The notes beneath the pieces are model-generated. The model did no database searches. It was given only the letters and a program-made list of their open reading frames with translations, and had not been told where the DNA came from. From Epithemia pelagica (Eukaryota; Bacillariophyta; Bacillariophyceae; Surirellales; Surirellaceae): a stretch of DNA of 64,000 nucleotides. Location: positions 868,001 to 932,000 of the forward strand of contig OX337236.1 of assembly GCA_946965045.2 (NCBI GenBank), given 5' to 3'. Within the stretch, counting starts at the first letter, position 1, and every line of letters starts with the position of its first letter. The position numbers and the translations under genes are program-made. Shown here piece by piece: positions 20,501 to 29,203 of the stretch.

Positions 20501-22934
20501 GAGTCGGGAATTGGTCATGGCGCAATGGCGTCGGGTTCGTCACCGGTGAGATCTCGGGTCGCCGAAGAGCTGGCGGCTTCGAGTCGTCCAGGAGTCCTTC
20601 TTGCAGGTTCTTGAGGTGGGTAAGGTCGCTGCTGTTGTCATGGCTGATAAGCGATCCTTCTTGTGTATCCATGGTTGTGTCCAAACCACCAGCATTCTCA
20701 TCACTATCCTGTTCGTCCTCCTGCTTGATCTTGGTGCTGTCGAAGCTTTTGTCGTGCACAGCTGCGTTGGCTTCAACGCTAGAGAAGGTACGTTGGTCTG
20801 TGGGACTGTGGTCACTGCCGTACCACATATCGATGTCGTCCCACCTGTCGAAGTACAGTGTCTTGGCATGCGATCCACTCAACTTTCCCTTTTTCATTTC
20901 TTGTTCTTCTTCCTTGTTACTTGCCGAACTCGGTAAGTCTTTGTTTGCCACAACCACAACTGGTGTGAGTTTTTGTGCCACAAGTGGTGGCATATCAGCA
21001 TACTCATCTTCGTTGTCTTCACTTTCAGTGGAGCTGTCATCGTCCTTGTGAGGTCGACAGATCGAGACTGTTGCATTATTTGTGCTTGTTTTCTTTTCTT
21101 TTGTTTCTGTGTTGCAAGTGCATGGTTCATTGTCATCATCCTTGTGGTCGCTATCGTTGTGATTGGTGGCGGTTGGTTCATTGTTGTTGGGTGACAGGAT
21201 GCGGCGCAATTCGTCAAACGGAATAGGCGGTGTCCGGTCAGTGTCATCATCGTCGTTTCCAGAGTTGGTGGAACTGCAGTCCATGGACGAGCTGTCATCG
21301 GATGGTGACATGTCCCAAATGGTGAAGAAGACGTAGTGGTCGACGGTGTCCTTGCAACAATCAACCGAATCGCAACAATCATCATCATCATTCATCAGAG
21401 CTTCGCAACAATCCATAGAGGCAAGGGACATACAGTCGGGTAAAGCAGCGACGGGCAAGGCAGGAGGATCAAGTTGGTCGAGATCGAATTCGGTCTGCCA
21501 AGCGGATACTTCGAGTTCAAGTTTCTTCGCATGGGTGGCATTCCGAGGTTTTGCTTTGTCCTTGTCGCCAGGAGACTTTTTATACCCAACAATATGGTTT
21601 GCCGTGGTGTGAGAGGTGTTCCAACGGGTACAAACACCACACCAGAACCACCGCTGACCCTGGATCGTCTGCTGCTCAGGTGCACCAGGAGCAGGAGGGA
21701 TCTTCTTCCAAGGGTGAGCCTGCGATCGATCAACGCGAGTGTTGTTACGCTTGTGAATCGGCTTTCCCTTCCTGTCGCGGTGATTGGAGCCAGGCTGGGT
21801 GTTTGGTCCATTGCTTGGAGTCGGATTGGAACCCGGCGGGTTTCGAAGTGTCTGAATGAGTGCATTAAGACTAGCTTGAGTCATAATAGAATGCCGTTTC
21901 TTCTTAGTCTTCGAAACGGTAGCCTTGTTAGCGGTGAACGACGAGGGGACGGATTTAGAATCAGGAGAACTTCGTTTAGGTGACCATTCACCTTCCTTGA
22001 CACAGATTAGGTACTTCTTGTTCGCCTCTTCGATAACATCTGTGTACAAAAGACGCTCTTTCTTCATATGACTGTCTCCGATAGAGCGATCTAGAAACCG
22101 AATATGGATAATACCGTCATTGACAGGCTTGTTCAGAGTAAGTAGGTCGAACTTAGGCGTGTCAGGCCATTCAGTCTTGAGGATGTTAGCTAGGAGGTTC
22201 CCAGTCAGAGTGTGGTCGTACTGTCCAGCTGCGATCAACGGTCGCGCTTTTTCCGAAAAATCTTTAGTCAACGCCATAATATCGTGGCCAGGGTACTTGT
22301 GAGGCACAAGAGCTCGCATCTCGTGCTTCACTTGTTCCCAGTGCTGCGGGGAATCATGTGTCACGATGGTGACAAGGACCATGAAGAGCTCGGGGAAGCA
22401 CGTCACTTCCCGACTCTGGTCCTCAACTTCGTGCCTAAAGGACTTTTCCAAACAGTCCAGTAAGTAGTCCTGGGCACTGACGTCGTTGTTTCTGTCGTAC
22501 TTGTCATAACTCACAATCTGCGTCTTCATCAATTCCTTCACCTTGCTCATCGTATATTTTGGGTGCTCGATTACAATGAACAACATGTCTTTGGGATCAT
22601 GAGGATTGGGGAGGTATGCGATCGAGTCCATGCCGTGTTTAATCAAGTGCTGCTTGATTTCATCCTGGAGACGGCTAAAATCACCGGTCTTTTTGCTGTA
22701 CTTTTCGTCAGGCCCGGAGATACGATCGTAGTATTTCTTGTCTGTCAGGGTACGTATCTGCATCGTTCGCAGTGGTTCTGTCGCCTTTACCTCTAACCCA
22801 TCCCACTTGTACGTGGGTTTTCCTCCAGTCCAGGCCACCCATTCGTCCTTCTTGCTTCGGACCAGTCCGCCAATCTTCGGCGGGTCGGGGCGGTAATCGA
22901 TACCGGGTGGAGGAGTAGGAGTCTCGTCACTCAT
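14502..22934 (-). CDS. Copia gag-pol polyprotein
   Basis: A single frame of 2,810 codons from the ATG at 22,934; the open frame extends further 5' but only from a GTG. Approximate domain positions follow. The Gag region reaches about residue 600, with a CxxC...H...H zinc-like motif near 425-441 (CGVCTRWNTSHTTANH). A long acidic linker comes next, then an unusual hydrophobic stretch at 1216-1385 with three or four predicted membrane segments. The protease has DSGAS near 1586. Integrase has an HHCC finger from about 1744 and a D-D-E core with Asp about 1827, DNGSAF about 1901 and Glu about 1937. RT has LWVDDCG near 2479. RNase H has DADFAG near 2645 and LSTLQAEYHAL. No stop or frameshift is seen. 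There is no separate env gene, and Gag and Pol appear to be made as one chain. Confidence 0.92.
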   Translation of the reverse strand: MSDETPTPPPGIDYRPDPPKIGGLVRSKKDEWVAWTGGKPTYKWDGLEVKATEPLRTMQIRTLTDKKYYDRISGPDEKYSKKTGDFSRLQDEIKQHLIKHGMDSIAYLPNPHDPKDMLFIVIEHPKYTMSKVKELMKTQIVSYDKYDRNNDVSAQDYLLDCLEKSFRHEVEDQSREVTCFPELFMVLVTIVTHDSPQHWEQVKHEMRALVPHKYPGHDIMALTKDFSEKARPLIAAGQYDHTLTGNLLANILKTEWPDTPKFDLLTLNKPVNDGIIHIRFLDRSIGDSHMKKERLLYTDVIEEANKKYLICVKEGEWSPKRSSPDSKSVPSSFTANKATVSKTKKKRHSIMTQASLNALIQTLRNPPGSNPTPSNGPNTQPGSNHRDRKGKPIHKRNNTRVDRSQAHPWKKIPPAPGAPEQQTIQGQRWFWCGVCTRWNTSHTTANHIVGYKKSPGDKDKAKPRNATHAKKLELEVSAWQTEFDLDQLDPPALPVAALPDCMSLASMDCCEALMNDDDDCCDSVDCCKDTVDHYVFFTIWDMSPSDDSSSMDCSSTNSGNDDDDTDRTPPIPFDELRRILSPNNNEPTATNHNDSDHKDDDNEPCTCNTETKEKKTSTNNATVSICRPHKDDDSSTESEDNEDEYADMPPLVAQKLTPVVVVANKDLPSSASNKEEEQEMKKGKLSGSHAKTLYFDRWDDIDMWYGSDHSPTDQRTFSSVEANAAVHDKSFDSTKIKQEDEQDSDENAGGLDTTMDTQEGSLISHDNSSDLTHLKNLQEGLLDDSKPPALRRPEISPVTNPTPLRHDQFPTPATEALEQWTRGFVPRPRPRDPRISIEQEANTAKRDGMRYERAQYTVYALRHQEPELTVAVAYQRVKDEEWFVGWFIDGTRIPNHPNPAPVWPEMSVHSTPLPCLLRSRIMEHRPIDQKYDQFVSFLNQSNATPSPVNISDPPPVDLHSRSTACETLENMADESVSSTSFVDNSQLGALYVPTDTSETDDDSRTKKRSENPFAKYYACAAMVDLDDTTNLQGDDAAENEAELARHPDTMDELITSAADHLWFLYAEYSHAADPGLKDLLTLRIQNTRRMIRDMWYFILECEQTPGSPYEHAGLSLVHDVAYELTKCGPISPPWYNLDRPCLTVTPDRVSSNDSISTVTVDQDRSYPTDDHAKVYMAAFDMSYTESTRRGRPYVTPPRAPAPVDTTVDSRSLSRHMLRASFITLVVVVPSVLYLLPSPQPSTYATTVFTDGMASLMSSFGYYWMGTKTLFYGLWALLWSVLAHPSCQPAFFSWLSCWIVVLILLPKTISPVTGHPSPLFNSTSTPSVHHFRATLHPVPPPSSTLSSGGLWSVVSNGLAYAMSRRFPLIYIRLIVGSFCKLLHLDSFGSTHAAPPCAPVSTRPKRRKNTAFPLNHPRVKRKPSFRSVTSSPAHKRARMRQRMPRPIPLRRRATPYNNNNNSARTRFNPPMGTRSSVIPTNSYQRFHYNNRTSFTTPNRRNRNTDNHSPTRSEALRSNRQSSTPRQVFGLTAYLEELRSLNAFQVLGNTRNYDSWRYITPAGLEACLQDPMALRSAMPNDASYPIIWDSGASISITNNEKDFVGKIEPLPNFKVKGIANRMKAIGRGEVLWSILDSSGNIRQLRIPAFLVPKTSVRLLSTQSLLQTYDGEKIVQDGKTLVLTGLPEDTTRTQVTVVVNPQNNLPMSYGYNHEEVTKSSHALNTIVNETSEQNKNLSETQKELVRWHLRLGHLSFRRIQFIMRTGILAKTEQQRRLHTKAASLTDLPLCAACQYGKQKRRPSPGTLSSIVKDRRGITKAGNLYPGQCVSVDHFVCSTKGRLFTSRDKSKSSDLYMGGAIFVDHASGYTWIGFQSHLNTHETLRVKDSFELFCRDVGVVPLQYLTDNGSAFTSAKYTESLQNFAQTYRFAGVGAHHHAGIAERAIQTIMSIARTMMLHAAIQWPEMADPSLWPMAVAHATFLSNHVPSLDTGISPHDLFTRTRWEQRKFHDLHVWGCPVYVLDKAMADGKKLPRWKPRSTRGILMGLSTRHATTVPLVLNPNTGYITPQFHVVFDDWFSTIATSVEDLPDLTSHEWDRLFGDSHYQYIEDDDDLDYESPAPHDVLHYSDFGNKQTTVTRSIETHDPPSVLPSHSNSPGIYPLNTPGSAPGEKPVPLSEGVTPLSPSTPLSQRETVRTTPTKLPTIAEQPSPMTPSLPAPPSFEPSTPQREPPQSPRIPTPAPTPGPTMVSRRSGRTIRPPKRYVQDLCSFPASVQSSDLLSMMKASLSDPDTLSYDEAMRDKDLTKWQAAASKEIRELEEKGTWVEVQQSEATTRILPGTWVFKRKRTPDGEISKFKARYCVRGDLQESEQENYSPVVNWSTIRIVLTLSLILGWELACIDFNNAFVQATLNEPVWIHLPRGFRSSLKGTTCLRLVKSLYGLSSAPRLWYDHLIQALKEDGFQMSKHDQCLLYKENIIIFLWVDDCGVCAPTITLIDELVERLKKKGLSLEKEGNFTNYLGINFVRDEKTNSITMTQKGLINKVIDATNMQDCNPNWTPATQLALGSDPDGEPMKEKWQYSSIVGMLLYLATNTRPDIAFAVSQVARFNSNPKKSHAAAVKTIVRYLARTKDKGTIFTPTKDFKLDCYVDADFAGLHGREPQDNPVSAKSRTGYILSFCGCPLIWRSQLQSSVALSTLQAEYHALSQAMRSVIATRRVIEELLANLDLPFEKPTIFSEVFEDNTGAFYLATKQRLTPRTKHFNTYLHFFWEHVGDHPGGVKVSMVGTEEQRADYFTKCQTRELFEKCRKLNQGW

Positions 22935-23400
22935 GGTGGTCTTCCTTCTTTGTCGTTGAGATGCAACAATCAAACCCTGATGTTGGGTGTCGTTGTTAGA
23001 TGGACCTGGTGGAGACTCAACAATCTGCGATTCCGAAGCAGCAATACTCTGTCCTTGTTCGTCAACAAGGGCGTCTTCGTTCGTCGGATTGGCTACAGGT
23101 GTTGGAAGATCAACGGTACTGGATACGGTGTCTTTGTCACCTGGTATGGACACGAGGTCGAAGCTTCCTGCACCACTGGAAGTTGGTGAGTCCTCGTCGC
23201 TCGTGTTGGTACCTTGGTTGGAGCCTTGATGGCTTCCGGCGCGCTTGGTTGGATGCTAGTGGGTCGATAACCACGTAGCAATGGAGATTTGTCGTTCCCT
23301 TCCTGATGAACACAATAATTCACACTGAAGAGAGGTTGGTTCGGTCCGTCGGTCTTGTCGGCAATACGATAGAGGAGGCGTACGGTTCGTCAGCCTCTTT

Positions 23401-23413
23401 GGGCTCAATAACC
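23401..23413 (-). promoter_or_regulatory. Putative tRNA primer-binding site of the Copia element
   Basis: GGTTATTGAGCCC on the minus strand, immediately next to the 5' LTR. With the last LTR base it reads TGGTTATTGAGCC, loosely resembling the initiator-Met tRNA complement TGGTATCAGAGC used by many Copia elements. The primer identity is not certain. Confidence 0.45.
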
Positions 23414-24181
23414 ACTTAATGTATGTAGAAAACTAACGTAAGACGTGATGGTTAGTGCTCTGAACTTCTGTAGTCAACCAGTTCACTCGGTACACGATGG
23501 GGCCCTCACCTTGCACTAGGTTAGTATGGTTGACTCCTTCCTAAAGGTTGCTTACAACTTTCAGGTTTTTATAAGAAGTGAGCTTATTCTATCGAAAGTG
23601 TTTGTTTCTCATGATTGCTCTTTCATTACTTCCTTTCAGTCATAAAGAGTTTACTTTTCCCGAATCGTTGGGCCCGGTGAAGAAACATCTTTGACTTCTA
23701 GGTAAGGCGCTACAGACGCTCTACGTTTAGGGACTAATGGAACCTGTTCTCTTAGTGCATAGAACCTGTTCCATATACTCAAACTGTGAGGGATAGAGGC
23801 GGAACTATTGGCTTGAACCAAGTATCCATGATCCTTTGGTGAATCTTGTTGTAAGTTGGAGACGTGTATGTTTTAGGTGAGACATAGCCTGGACTTTGCT
23901 TCCGAGTGGAGCTCGTCCGGCTTTTGCCTGTCGTAGATAGTAGTGGGCATATGTAAATGTGTATCACAAAACACCAGGGTTATTCAGAGAGGGAACATTG
24001 TGCCGCAGGCTCGGACATGTCACATACATGGGCACAGCTTCGTCAGCCGTCCACGCACGTGTTCGCACAAGCTTGCAGGACAGATGGCACAGCTATGTCA
24101 TGGTAGACGCGTACTCTCATAGAGTCTAGGTGTTGTTCTTCGAAAGGTAGTTCTAGGTCTATAGCTAGCCGTACTTTAACT
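23414..24181 (-). repeat. Copia 5' LTR (promoter-bearing)
   Basis: 768 bp, apparently identical to the LTR at 13,685-14,452. In the element's sense orientation it starts AGTTAAAG and ends TTAAGT. It presumably drives transcription of the element. Its outer end abuts the target copy at 24,182-24,186. Confidence 0.9.
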
Positions 24182-25041
24182 CGTATCGACAGCTCGACGG
24201 TAATAATTTAGAGCCAAGGTCCACTTTTCAAGGCCTTCCAGGGCTGCCCCCATCCTCCGATAGGGTTCCACAATGAGCATTCGATTATTGCCAACCTCAG
24301 TTGTATTTGCTTTTGTTGTGCTGTATGTAATCATCTCTAACAGAACCTCCTCTGCAGTGTCGAATGTCTGAAGCCTCAGGTACATGTCGGCCAGTAGCAG
24401 GTATCCCTCAAACAACTTCCTTTCGTTGGTCTGGGTAGATTTTTCGAGGGATGGGAGTGCCTTTAAGTAAGTGATAGCATCACGAATGTAGACATCTTTT
24501 CTCTCGCTAGGAATCGATGGATGATCGGAATTCTCGACACACTGCCGGGCATGGTTGACTATGAGTTCTTCAAAACACTTTGTCAGCTGTTGTCGACACG
24601 AAGGACATCGTCCAAAAGGCGTTCGACCACGGGAGCCCAAGATTTTAGACTGGAGTGATTTCACACATTGCAGGCACATACGTTCTTGACATGGCTCCAG
24701 AACGATTGGATGCAAAACATGCCCCGAACGTTTGTTGGGACAAGTGGTCAGAGCACAAGCGACACTGGCATCGAACCGATGAAACGATTGTGGATATCCT
24801 TCGCCTAAAACATGTTGTGCTTTCTCTTCGAAAGAAAAACATTGAGCTTTATGTCTATTCAAATAGTCATCTTTCTGACATCTGAGGAAGAGTTTTGTAA
24901 GTTGCCATTGCCAAGGTAATCGACTCATAATCCATTTCTTGAGACTCACTTTGAGGAACAGTAGAAAGCATTTCGACAGCGGGAGCACTGGAACTGTGGA
25001 TCTTCCTTCCCACATAATTCACATCGTCTGATCAATGACAT
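24182..25041 (-). pseudogene. Interrupted gene, piece 1: MYND finger, RING-like finger and TPR
   Basis: The 5' end of the split gene. Exon 1 is 25,041-24,950. A 68-nt intron (GTGAGT at 24,949, CTCAG ending 24,882) follows, then exon 2 from 24,881. The ATG at 25,041 opens a MYND zinc finger: CELC, then CSRC, FYCSSKC (spliced), ending with H..QC. A second Cys-rich finger (HPIVLEPCQERMCLQCVKSL ... GRCPSCRQQL) resembles a RING. TPR-like helices such as LLADMYLRLQTFDTAEEVLLE follow, until the frame meets the Copia LTR in the codon pair at 24,182-24,187. The frame continues in piece 2 after one copy of the 5-bp duplication. On its own this piece would encode a truncated zinc-finger/TPR protein, which could still be expressed. 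Confidence 0.8.
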
Positions 25042-25287
25042 GGTTACGGTTCAGGAACCGGCTAAATATACAGCCATCGTCGGGATCAGATGCCACGGCG
25101 CCAGAAAACTACCTCTGCTACTAGCTAGAGTAGAGAGGAGGCCTCAATAGACTACCCCAACTATAGACTACCCCGATTGATACTTCTCCTATTGAGAGCG
25201 GGTACCGACTCCTCCGCCTACAACGAACGATGAGTTCCTAGATCGCAGATGGATTTCATGATTTCTTATTCAGCTCGTGTAGATCAA

Positions 25288-25899
25288 TTATTCATTACTT
25301 GAAACGGCAGTCTGCTGTTGCGTTTGTTCCGTTCGGGGACGCCTATTGATGGGGTATCTGTACCAGTCAATCTTTTCTTTCTTCTTTAGCGGCTCAGGCG
25401 GTGGCACCACATGACCCAAGTCCAGCATCATTTGGTCGTACTTATCAAGATCTTCCTCTGCGATGACATGGTACACCACACGCTTATGATTTTTGGGTAG
25501 GCGGGTAACCTTGATAATGCCGTCTATCTTGGCGAATAAGGTATGGTCCCTACCAATACCCACATTTACTCCAGGACGAAATTTGGTTCCCCGCTGTCGA
25601 ACCAAAATATTGCCTGCACGACACTTCTGCAGAGCAAACAACTTGACACCCAATCGACGACCCGCTGAATCGCTACTGTTCGTGGTATGCCCAGCCGCCT
25701 TGACTTTTTTCGTTCTCACTTGTTGATGGTGAAGTCCACCCAAGAGCGATGCAATGATTTGACTCCCATCGGAAGAATCTTGCTGTTGTTGATTGAGTTG
25801 GAGCAGGTTCGGAAGTACGGCAATGTTGCCACGGAGCACCCTACTACTCGTCGCCAACGCAGAGCGACAAATACCGGAGCGCATCACAATACTCTGCAT
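25288..25899 (-). CDS. MRPL27: Mitochondrial large-subunit ribosomal protein bL27m
   Basis: A 203-residue protein starting at the ATG at 25,899; the open frame further upstream begins with GTG. An N-terminal basic, Ser/Arg-rich stretch is a likely mitochondrial presequence. The bL27 core follows: [43 protein letters not shown] and [14 protein letters not shown]-terminal extension of about 60 residues ends in a Gln/Thr-rich tail, common for mitoribosomal L27. The core sits near the peptidyl-transferase centre in ribosomes. The gene is divergent from the small plastid-protein gene. Confidence 0.9.
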   Translation of the reverse strand: MQSIVMRSGICRSALATSSRVLRGNIAVLPNLLQLNQQQQDSSDGSQIIASLLGGLHHQQVRTKKVKAAGHTTNSSDSAGRRLGVKLFALQKCRAGNILVRQRGTKFRPGVNVGIGRDHTLFAKIDGIIKVTRLPKNHKRVVYHVIAEEDLDKYDQMMLDLGHVVPPPEPLKKKEKIDWYRYPINRRPRTEQTQQQTAVSSNE

Positions 25900-26271
25900 G
25901 GTGACACAGTTTGAGCGTAGTCCAGAAACAAAGCAGCTCTTTCGTCTCACGTTCCTTGCTCGTCCTCAACAATCAATGACGGATGATTGTAGATCGAACA
26001 AGAGAAGGATTTGGAGTTGGGGATTTGGAATTGGGAGTTCGGCGGTGTGTCTTTTTTGCCGGTGGTTTTTGTGTCCGCCGTCCGACCGCCACACGATGAT
26101 GGAGGTCGCACGTGACGCGCGACTCGATTCGGAACAGGATCTTCTTTGCGCGCGCGCAGATACCTTGAAGGACGAGATTGATGAGATTGTGTGGTGTCAA
26201 GACACACATGCACATGCGGTGGTTCACCGAAAAACAAAGAAGTTGACACTTTACAGAAAACACGTTGCACC
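25900..26271. promoter_or_regulatory. Divergent promoter region
   Basis: 372 bp between the divergent starts of bL27m and the small plastid protein. It must hold both promoters. Overlapping short frames on both strands show no domain character, and I see no distinct motif to assign. Confidence 0.4.
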
Positions 26272-26580
26272 ATGATGAAGTCTTGCTTTGTTACCTTTTT
26301 GTTTGGCCTCTTCATGGCCCTGACCGTATCGGCCTTTGCTCCTTCCGCTACATTTGTCAACAAACAATGCACCACATCGGAGCTCTCCATGGGTCTCTTT
26401 GATTTCATGCAGCCCTCGAAACCTGCTCCCAAGAGCGAAGCCGGTGGAAAGAATGTGGACGTGTTTGGTGGACGTGGATCTCGGATTACAGTGCGTGAAG
26501 ACGAAGACAATGCAATGTGGGTAGACGAAGACCCGAAAACTGGAGATCGCAAATCGGCATGGCCATTTGGCGGAAAATAA
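26272..26580 (+). CDS. Small plastid-targeted protein of unknown function
   Basis: A 102-residue protein. The ATG at 26,272 is chosen because it gives a clean signal peptide: basic MMKS, a hydrophobic core, then VSAF|APSATF, a near-perfect ASAFAP plastid-import motif. A second in-frame start upstream would spoil this. The mature part of about 80 residues contains MGLFDFMQP, FGGRGSRITVREDEDNAMW and GDRKSAWPFGG. It has no membrane segment, Cys pair or known catalytic motif. The tight composition and conserved-looking block suggest a real conserved plastid protein, but I cannot name the family. Confidence 0.75.
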   Translation: MMKSCFVTFLFGLFMALTVSAFAPSATFVNKQCTTSELSMGLFDFMQPSKPAPKSEAGGKNVDVFGGRGSRITVREDEDNAMWVDEDPKTGDRKSAWPFGGK

Positions 26581-28111
26581 ACAAGTCGTTGTCAACGTCT
26601 CCTTCCTCTCGGCCATTTCAGCCTCCTCCGTTCTCAGGGGTTCTCAAGAACGCGCAAGACCTACATGATCACTTCCTTCACACATGATATTCAATCTAAT
26701 CTCTTCTGTGATCAAGAGATTCAAGATAGTACTTCACACAGTCGTCTTGTTCAAAGATCAGATTTCTGAACTCATAACTTAAAGCTTGCTCGGATCTTCC
26801 TTCGATAGTTTCGTCAACAGAATTTTACTGTAATGACTTTCATTGAACCAGCTCTCTTACACTGTTTTTAGTATGATTCTTGCGCTTTCGCCCGATGTTG
26901 TTGATGGGATGGGATGGTTTGGGTCCCTTTGTGGGGAAGTTGCGGGGCGTTCTACGGAAGATCTTTGCGCTTTGTCGAACTACGTCCTGTCCATCATTAC
27001 AATATGGGAACGCCGACCTATATTGTAAAGTTGCCAGAATCAACGGTGGATCCAACAATCTTGGTGATCGCAAAGCGACCACCCACCTGTCAGTGGAAAG
27101 GATACAACTGCGTTGCTGTTTGTGCTTGATCTCCAGCTTACAATTTGGGTCATGATTCTAGCCTCAGTGCTTCGGTGCACAACATATTGTACCTCCTTTT
27201 TGCCCTTGACGCAGAGAATCAAAACACGACAACCATCTAAAGGACAACATTGCCACCGTGGACGTTGACGAGTTTCAAGCGTCGAAATGCCCTGTTATCT
27301 CGATTTTGCAGCGAGCATTTCCCCCTAAGGCAGGATCTAGTCATACGGTGACACCGCAAGCAGGAGATCCATTAACCTTGGTTTGTTGCCACACGTGTGA
27401 TATTTCTACTCTAGGTTCGACATTAACGTAGGGGCGATGTTTCGTTTGCTGTTGTTATTATGAGCTGTTAGATCCTCAACATGAAAGTGGACGAGACTCC
27501 CAAGGCTCATTGAGGCTTGCCCTCATTTGTTGATTGCGAACATGCTGATGATGTATACTAGAGATGACTGCAGTGCGTGCTACTGTCCCCGTATCACTCC
27601 CATTGAGACGGACAAAGAGAACTTAATTGTCTAGTTGATTGGTTTGATCATGTTTCTGCCATTCAATGGGCACTTCTTCTTCCCAATGACGTCGCATCCT
27701 GTGGTGATACAAAAAATGCAGCCTCACAAATGCCAGACTGCAAACACTTTCTTTGAGCCGCTTCGACTTTGAAGGATAGGGTAGTGCAGCCGATGTAAGT
27801 GCTACTCACAGCCGAACTCCAATAAGCTTTGAAGACCAGCTTTTGTGGGCCCACGGAAAGATGTGCATACAACAGAGAATGAGCTGGTTTCATTGTCAGG
27901 AGCTCAAGCTCAGGTAAGATTTTACATTTCATGGAAACATCGACCATCCATCCACGAGGACGAGATCTATTGCGAAGAGAAGGCAATTCGGAACACGTAA
28001 GACAATCGTGGCCAACCTTGGATCACATGACGTCCTGTTCCGTTATCGATGAGAGTTCAAAAAACGAATAAGATCAAGGACGAGTCATTCGATGTCGCCA
28101 TAAGTCATCAA
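26581..28111. other. Long gene-poor stretch
   Basis: About 1.5 kb without a convincing gene. The best candidate is a minus-strand frame at 27,663-27,986 of about 107 codons. It starts with TTG and has no recognisable motif; it could be an isolated exon. I see no transposon ends, tRNA-like structure or repeats. Confidence 0.4.
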
Positions 28112-28750
28112 CTATCTCAGTTGATCTAAGAATGCCACCTCCGCTTTTGTACTGATACGGTTCAGGGCTTTGTTGCGTTCAGGGAACCGTCCAAAAAGAT
28201 GAATCCGTTCTTCATGTTTTTTGGCAATTCGGACAAGTGCACAGTGTATCTCTTTCTTGTTGCCTTTACCATCCATTTTACTCAAACAGCTTTTCAAAAG
28301 AATGTGCAATTCTGCAATTTCAGCGTGACAAAGGCATATGCAGAGAGTGCCTTGAAATTGGAAAGGCAACTCTTGGAAAGATGATTTGATGAGGGAAGTT
28401 GCAATTTTCAATGCTTTGTCGTCAAAGGCGTAAGCCATTGGAGTACCCCGCTTTGCGTTACGAGAAACCTGATCAAATAAAACAATCAAGGCCATTTTCT
28501 CCCACAGCGGTCGGTCATGGCACGTCTCGTCGTGTTCGTCCATTGCTATCTTGTCCAATAACATTCCATAATGTTGCCGGATTTCTCTATCAACCCGCGC
28601 CGTCAAATCACCCTTTGCAAACCACTTTGTCCGCCATAAATGTTCCATCTGAGATGCAGATAGTTCTGCGTATTTCGCCATGATTCCTGAGTCACTCGGG
28701 TGAGTTGCCAGGATTCGTCGGGTAGCATGATAGTTGCCATACCAATACAT
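28112..28750 (-). CDS. DUF924 family protein
   Basis: A 212-residue protein starting at the ATG at 28,750. It follows the COG3803/DUF924 pattern: an N-terminal YWYG (FWFG in the family), KWFAKGD, ALIVLFDQVSRNAKRGTPMAYAFDDKAL and a C-terminal HLFGRFPERNKALNR. The family is an all-helical, TPR-like fold found in bacteria and many eukaryotes; its biochemical role is unknown. The N-terminus is slightly short. An ATG in another frame about 50 bp upstream could supply extra residues through a small frame change that I could not resolve. Confidence 0.8.
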   Translation of the reverse strand: MYWYGNYHATRRILATHPSDSGIMAKYAELSASQMEHLWRTKWFAKGDLTARVDREIRQHYGMLLDKIAMDEHDETCHDRPLWEKMALIVLFDQVSRNAKRGTPMAYAFDDKALKIATSLIKSSFQELPFQFQGTLCICLCHAEIAELHILLKSCLSKMDGKGNKKEIHCALVRIAKKHEERIHLFGRFPERNKALNRISTKAEVAFLDQLR

Positions 28751-29203
28751 ATAGAGACGCCAAGTCTTCGCGAAAGTCCCACGCTTCAGATTCGCTCATT
28801 GTTGAAACGCATTTCAAGTAAGTAAGGAGTCATGGAGTTGCATACTGTTTTCAATCATGCCACATGCCACTGTGAACTGAGAAAGCAAGATCTTGGATCT
28901 TGGATCTTGGATTTTCTCGTGGGTTCTCGCTTGATCGTCGCGACGCGCGCGATCTTTTCTCTACACGTCTAAGTGTGTCGCACTTCTGTCGCTTTTCTAG
29001 AACTTTCCCCCCTTTTTTTCTGCAAAGGGTTCACAAATTTCACATTTGGGGACCCCGATCGTGGCACGTCGTGAAGGGGCACCCTTTTTGGACGACCATG
29101 AAGGTCCTTCCATCTTTCGTTCTGTCTCTGATCTTCATTTCCGTCATAGCTCTTCGACCTGTCTAATCCAGAAACGCAAGGAACTGATTGCCTGGTTGTG
29201 GGG
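28751..29203. promoter_or_regulatory. Divergent promoter region
   Basis: About 450 bp between the divergent DUF924 and NSRP1-like genes. It contains a short ATCTTGG repeat (AGATCTTGGATCTTGGATCT, around 28,890). No gene is seen. Confidence 0.35.

Larger units (their letters stand above)
13685..24181 (-). mobile_element. Full-length Copia (Ty1-type) LTR retrotransposon, apparently very recent
   Basis: A 10,497-bp element flanked by a 5-bp target duplication, CGTAT, at 13,680-13,684 and 24,182-24,186. The two 768-bp LTRs look identical by eye. The order along the minus strand is 5' LTR, tRNA primer-binding site, one gag-pol frame, purine tract, 3' LTR. The domain order protease-integrase-RT-RNase H places it in Copia, and diatoms are known to host many Copia lineages. 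The element interrupts a TPR codon of the MYND-RING-TPR-helicase gene. Its intact frame and identical LTRs suggest it could still be competent. Confidence 0.93.

Noticed and set aside
20365-21051. 228-codon plus-strand Ser/Leu-rich frame inside the Copia element
   Set aside because: It is antisense to the Gag linker and its composition is explained by the acidic, Ser-rich coding on the minus strand.
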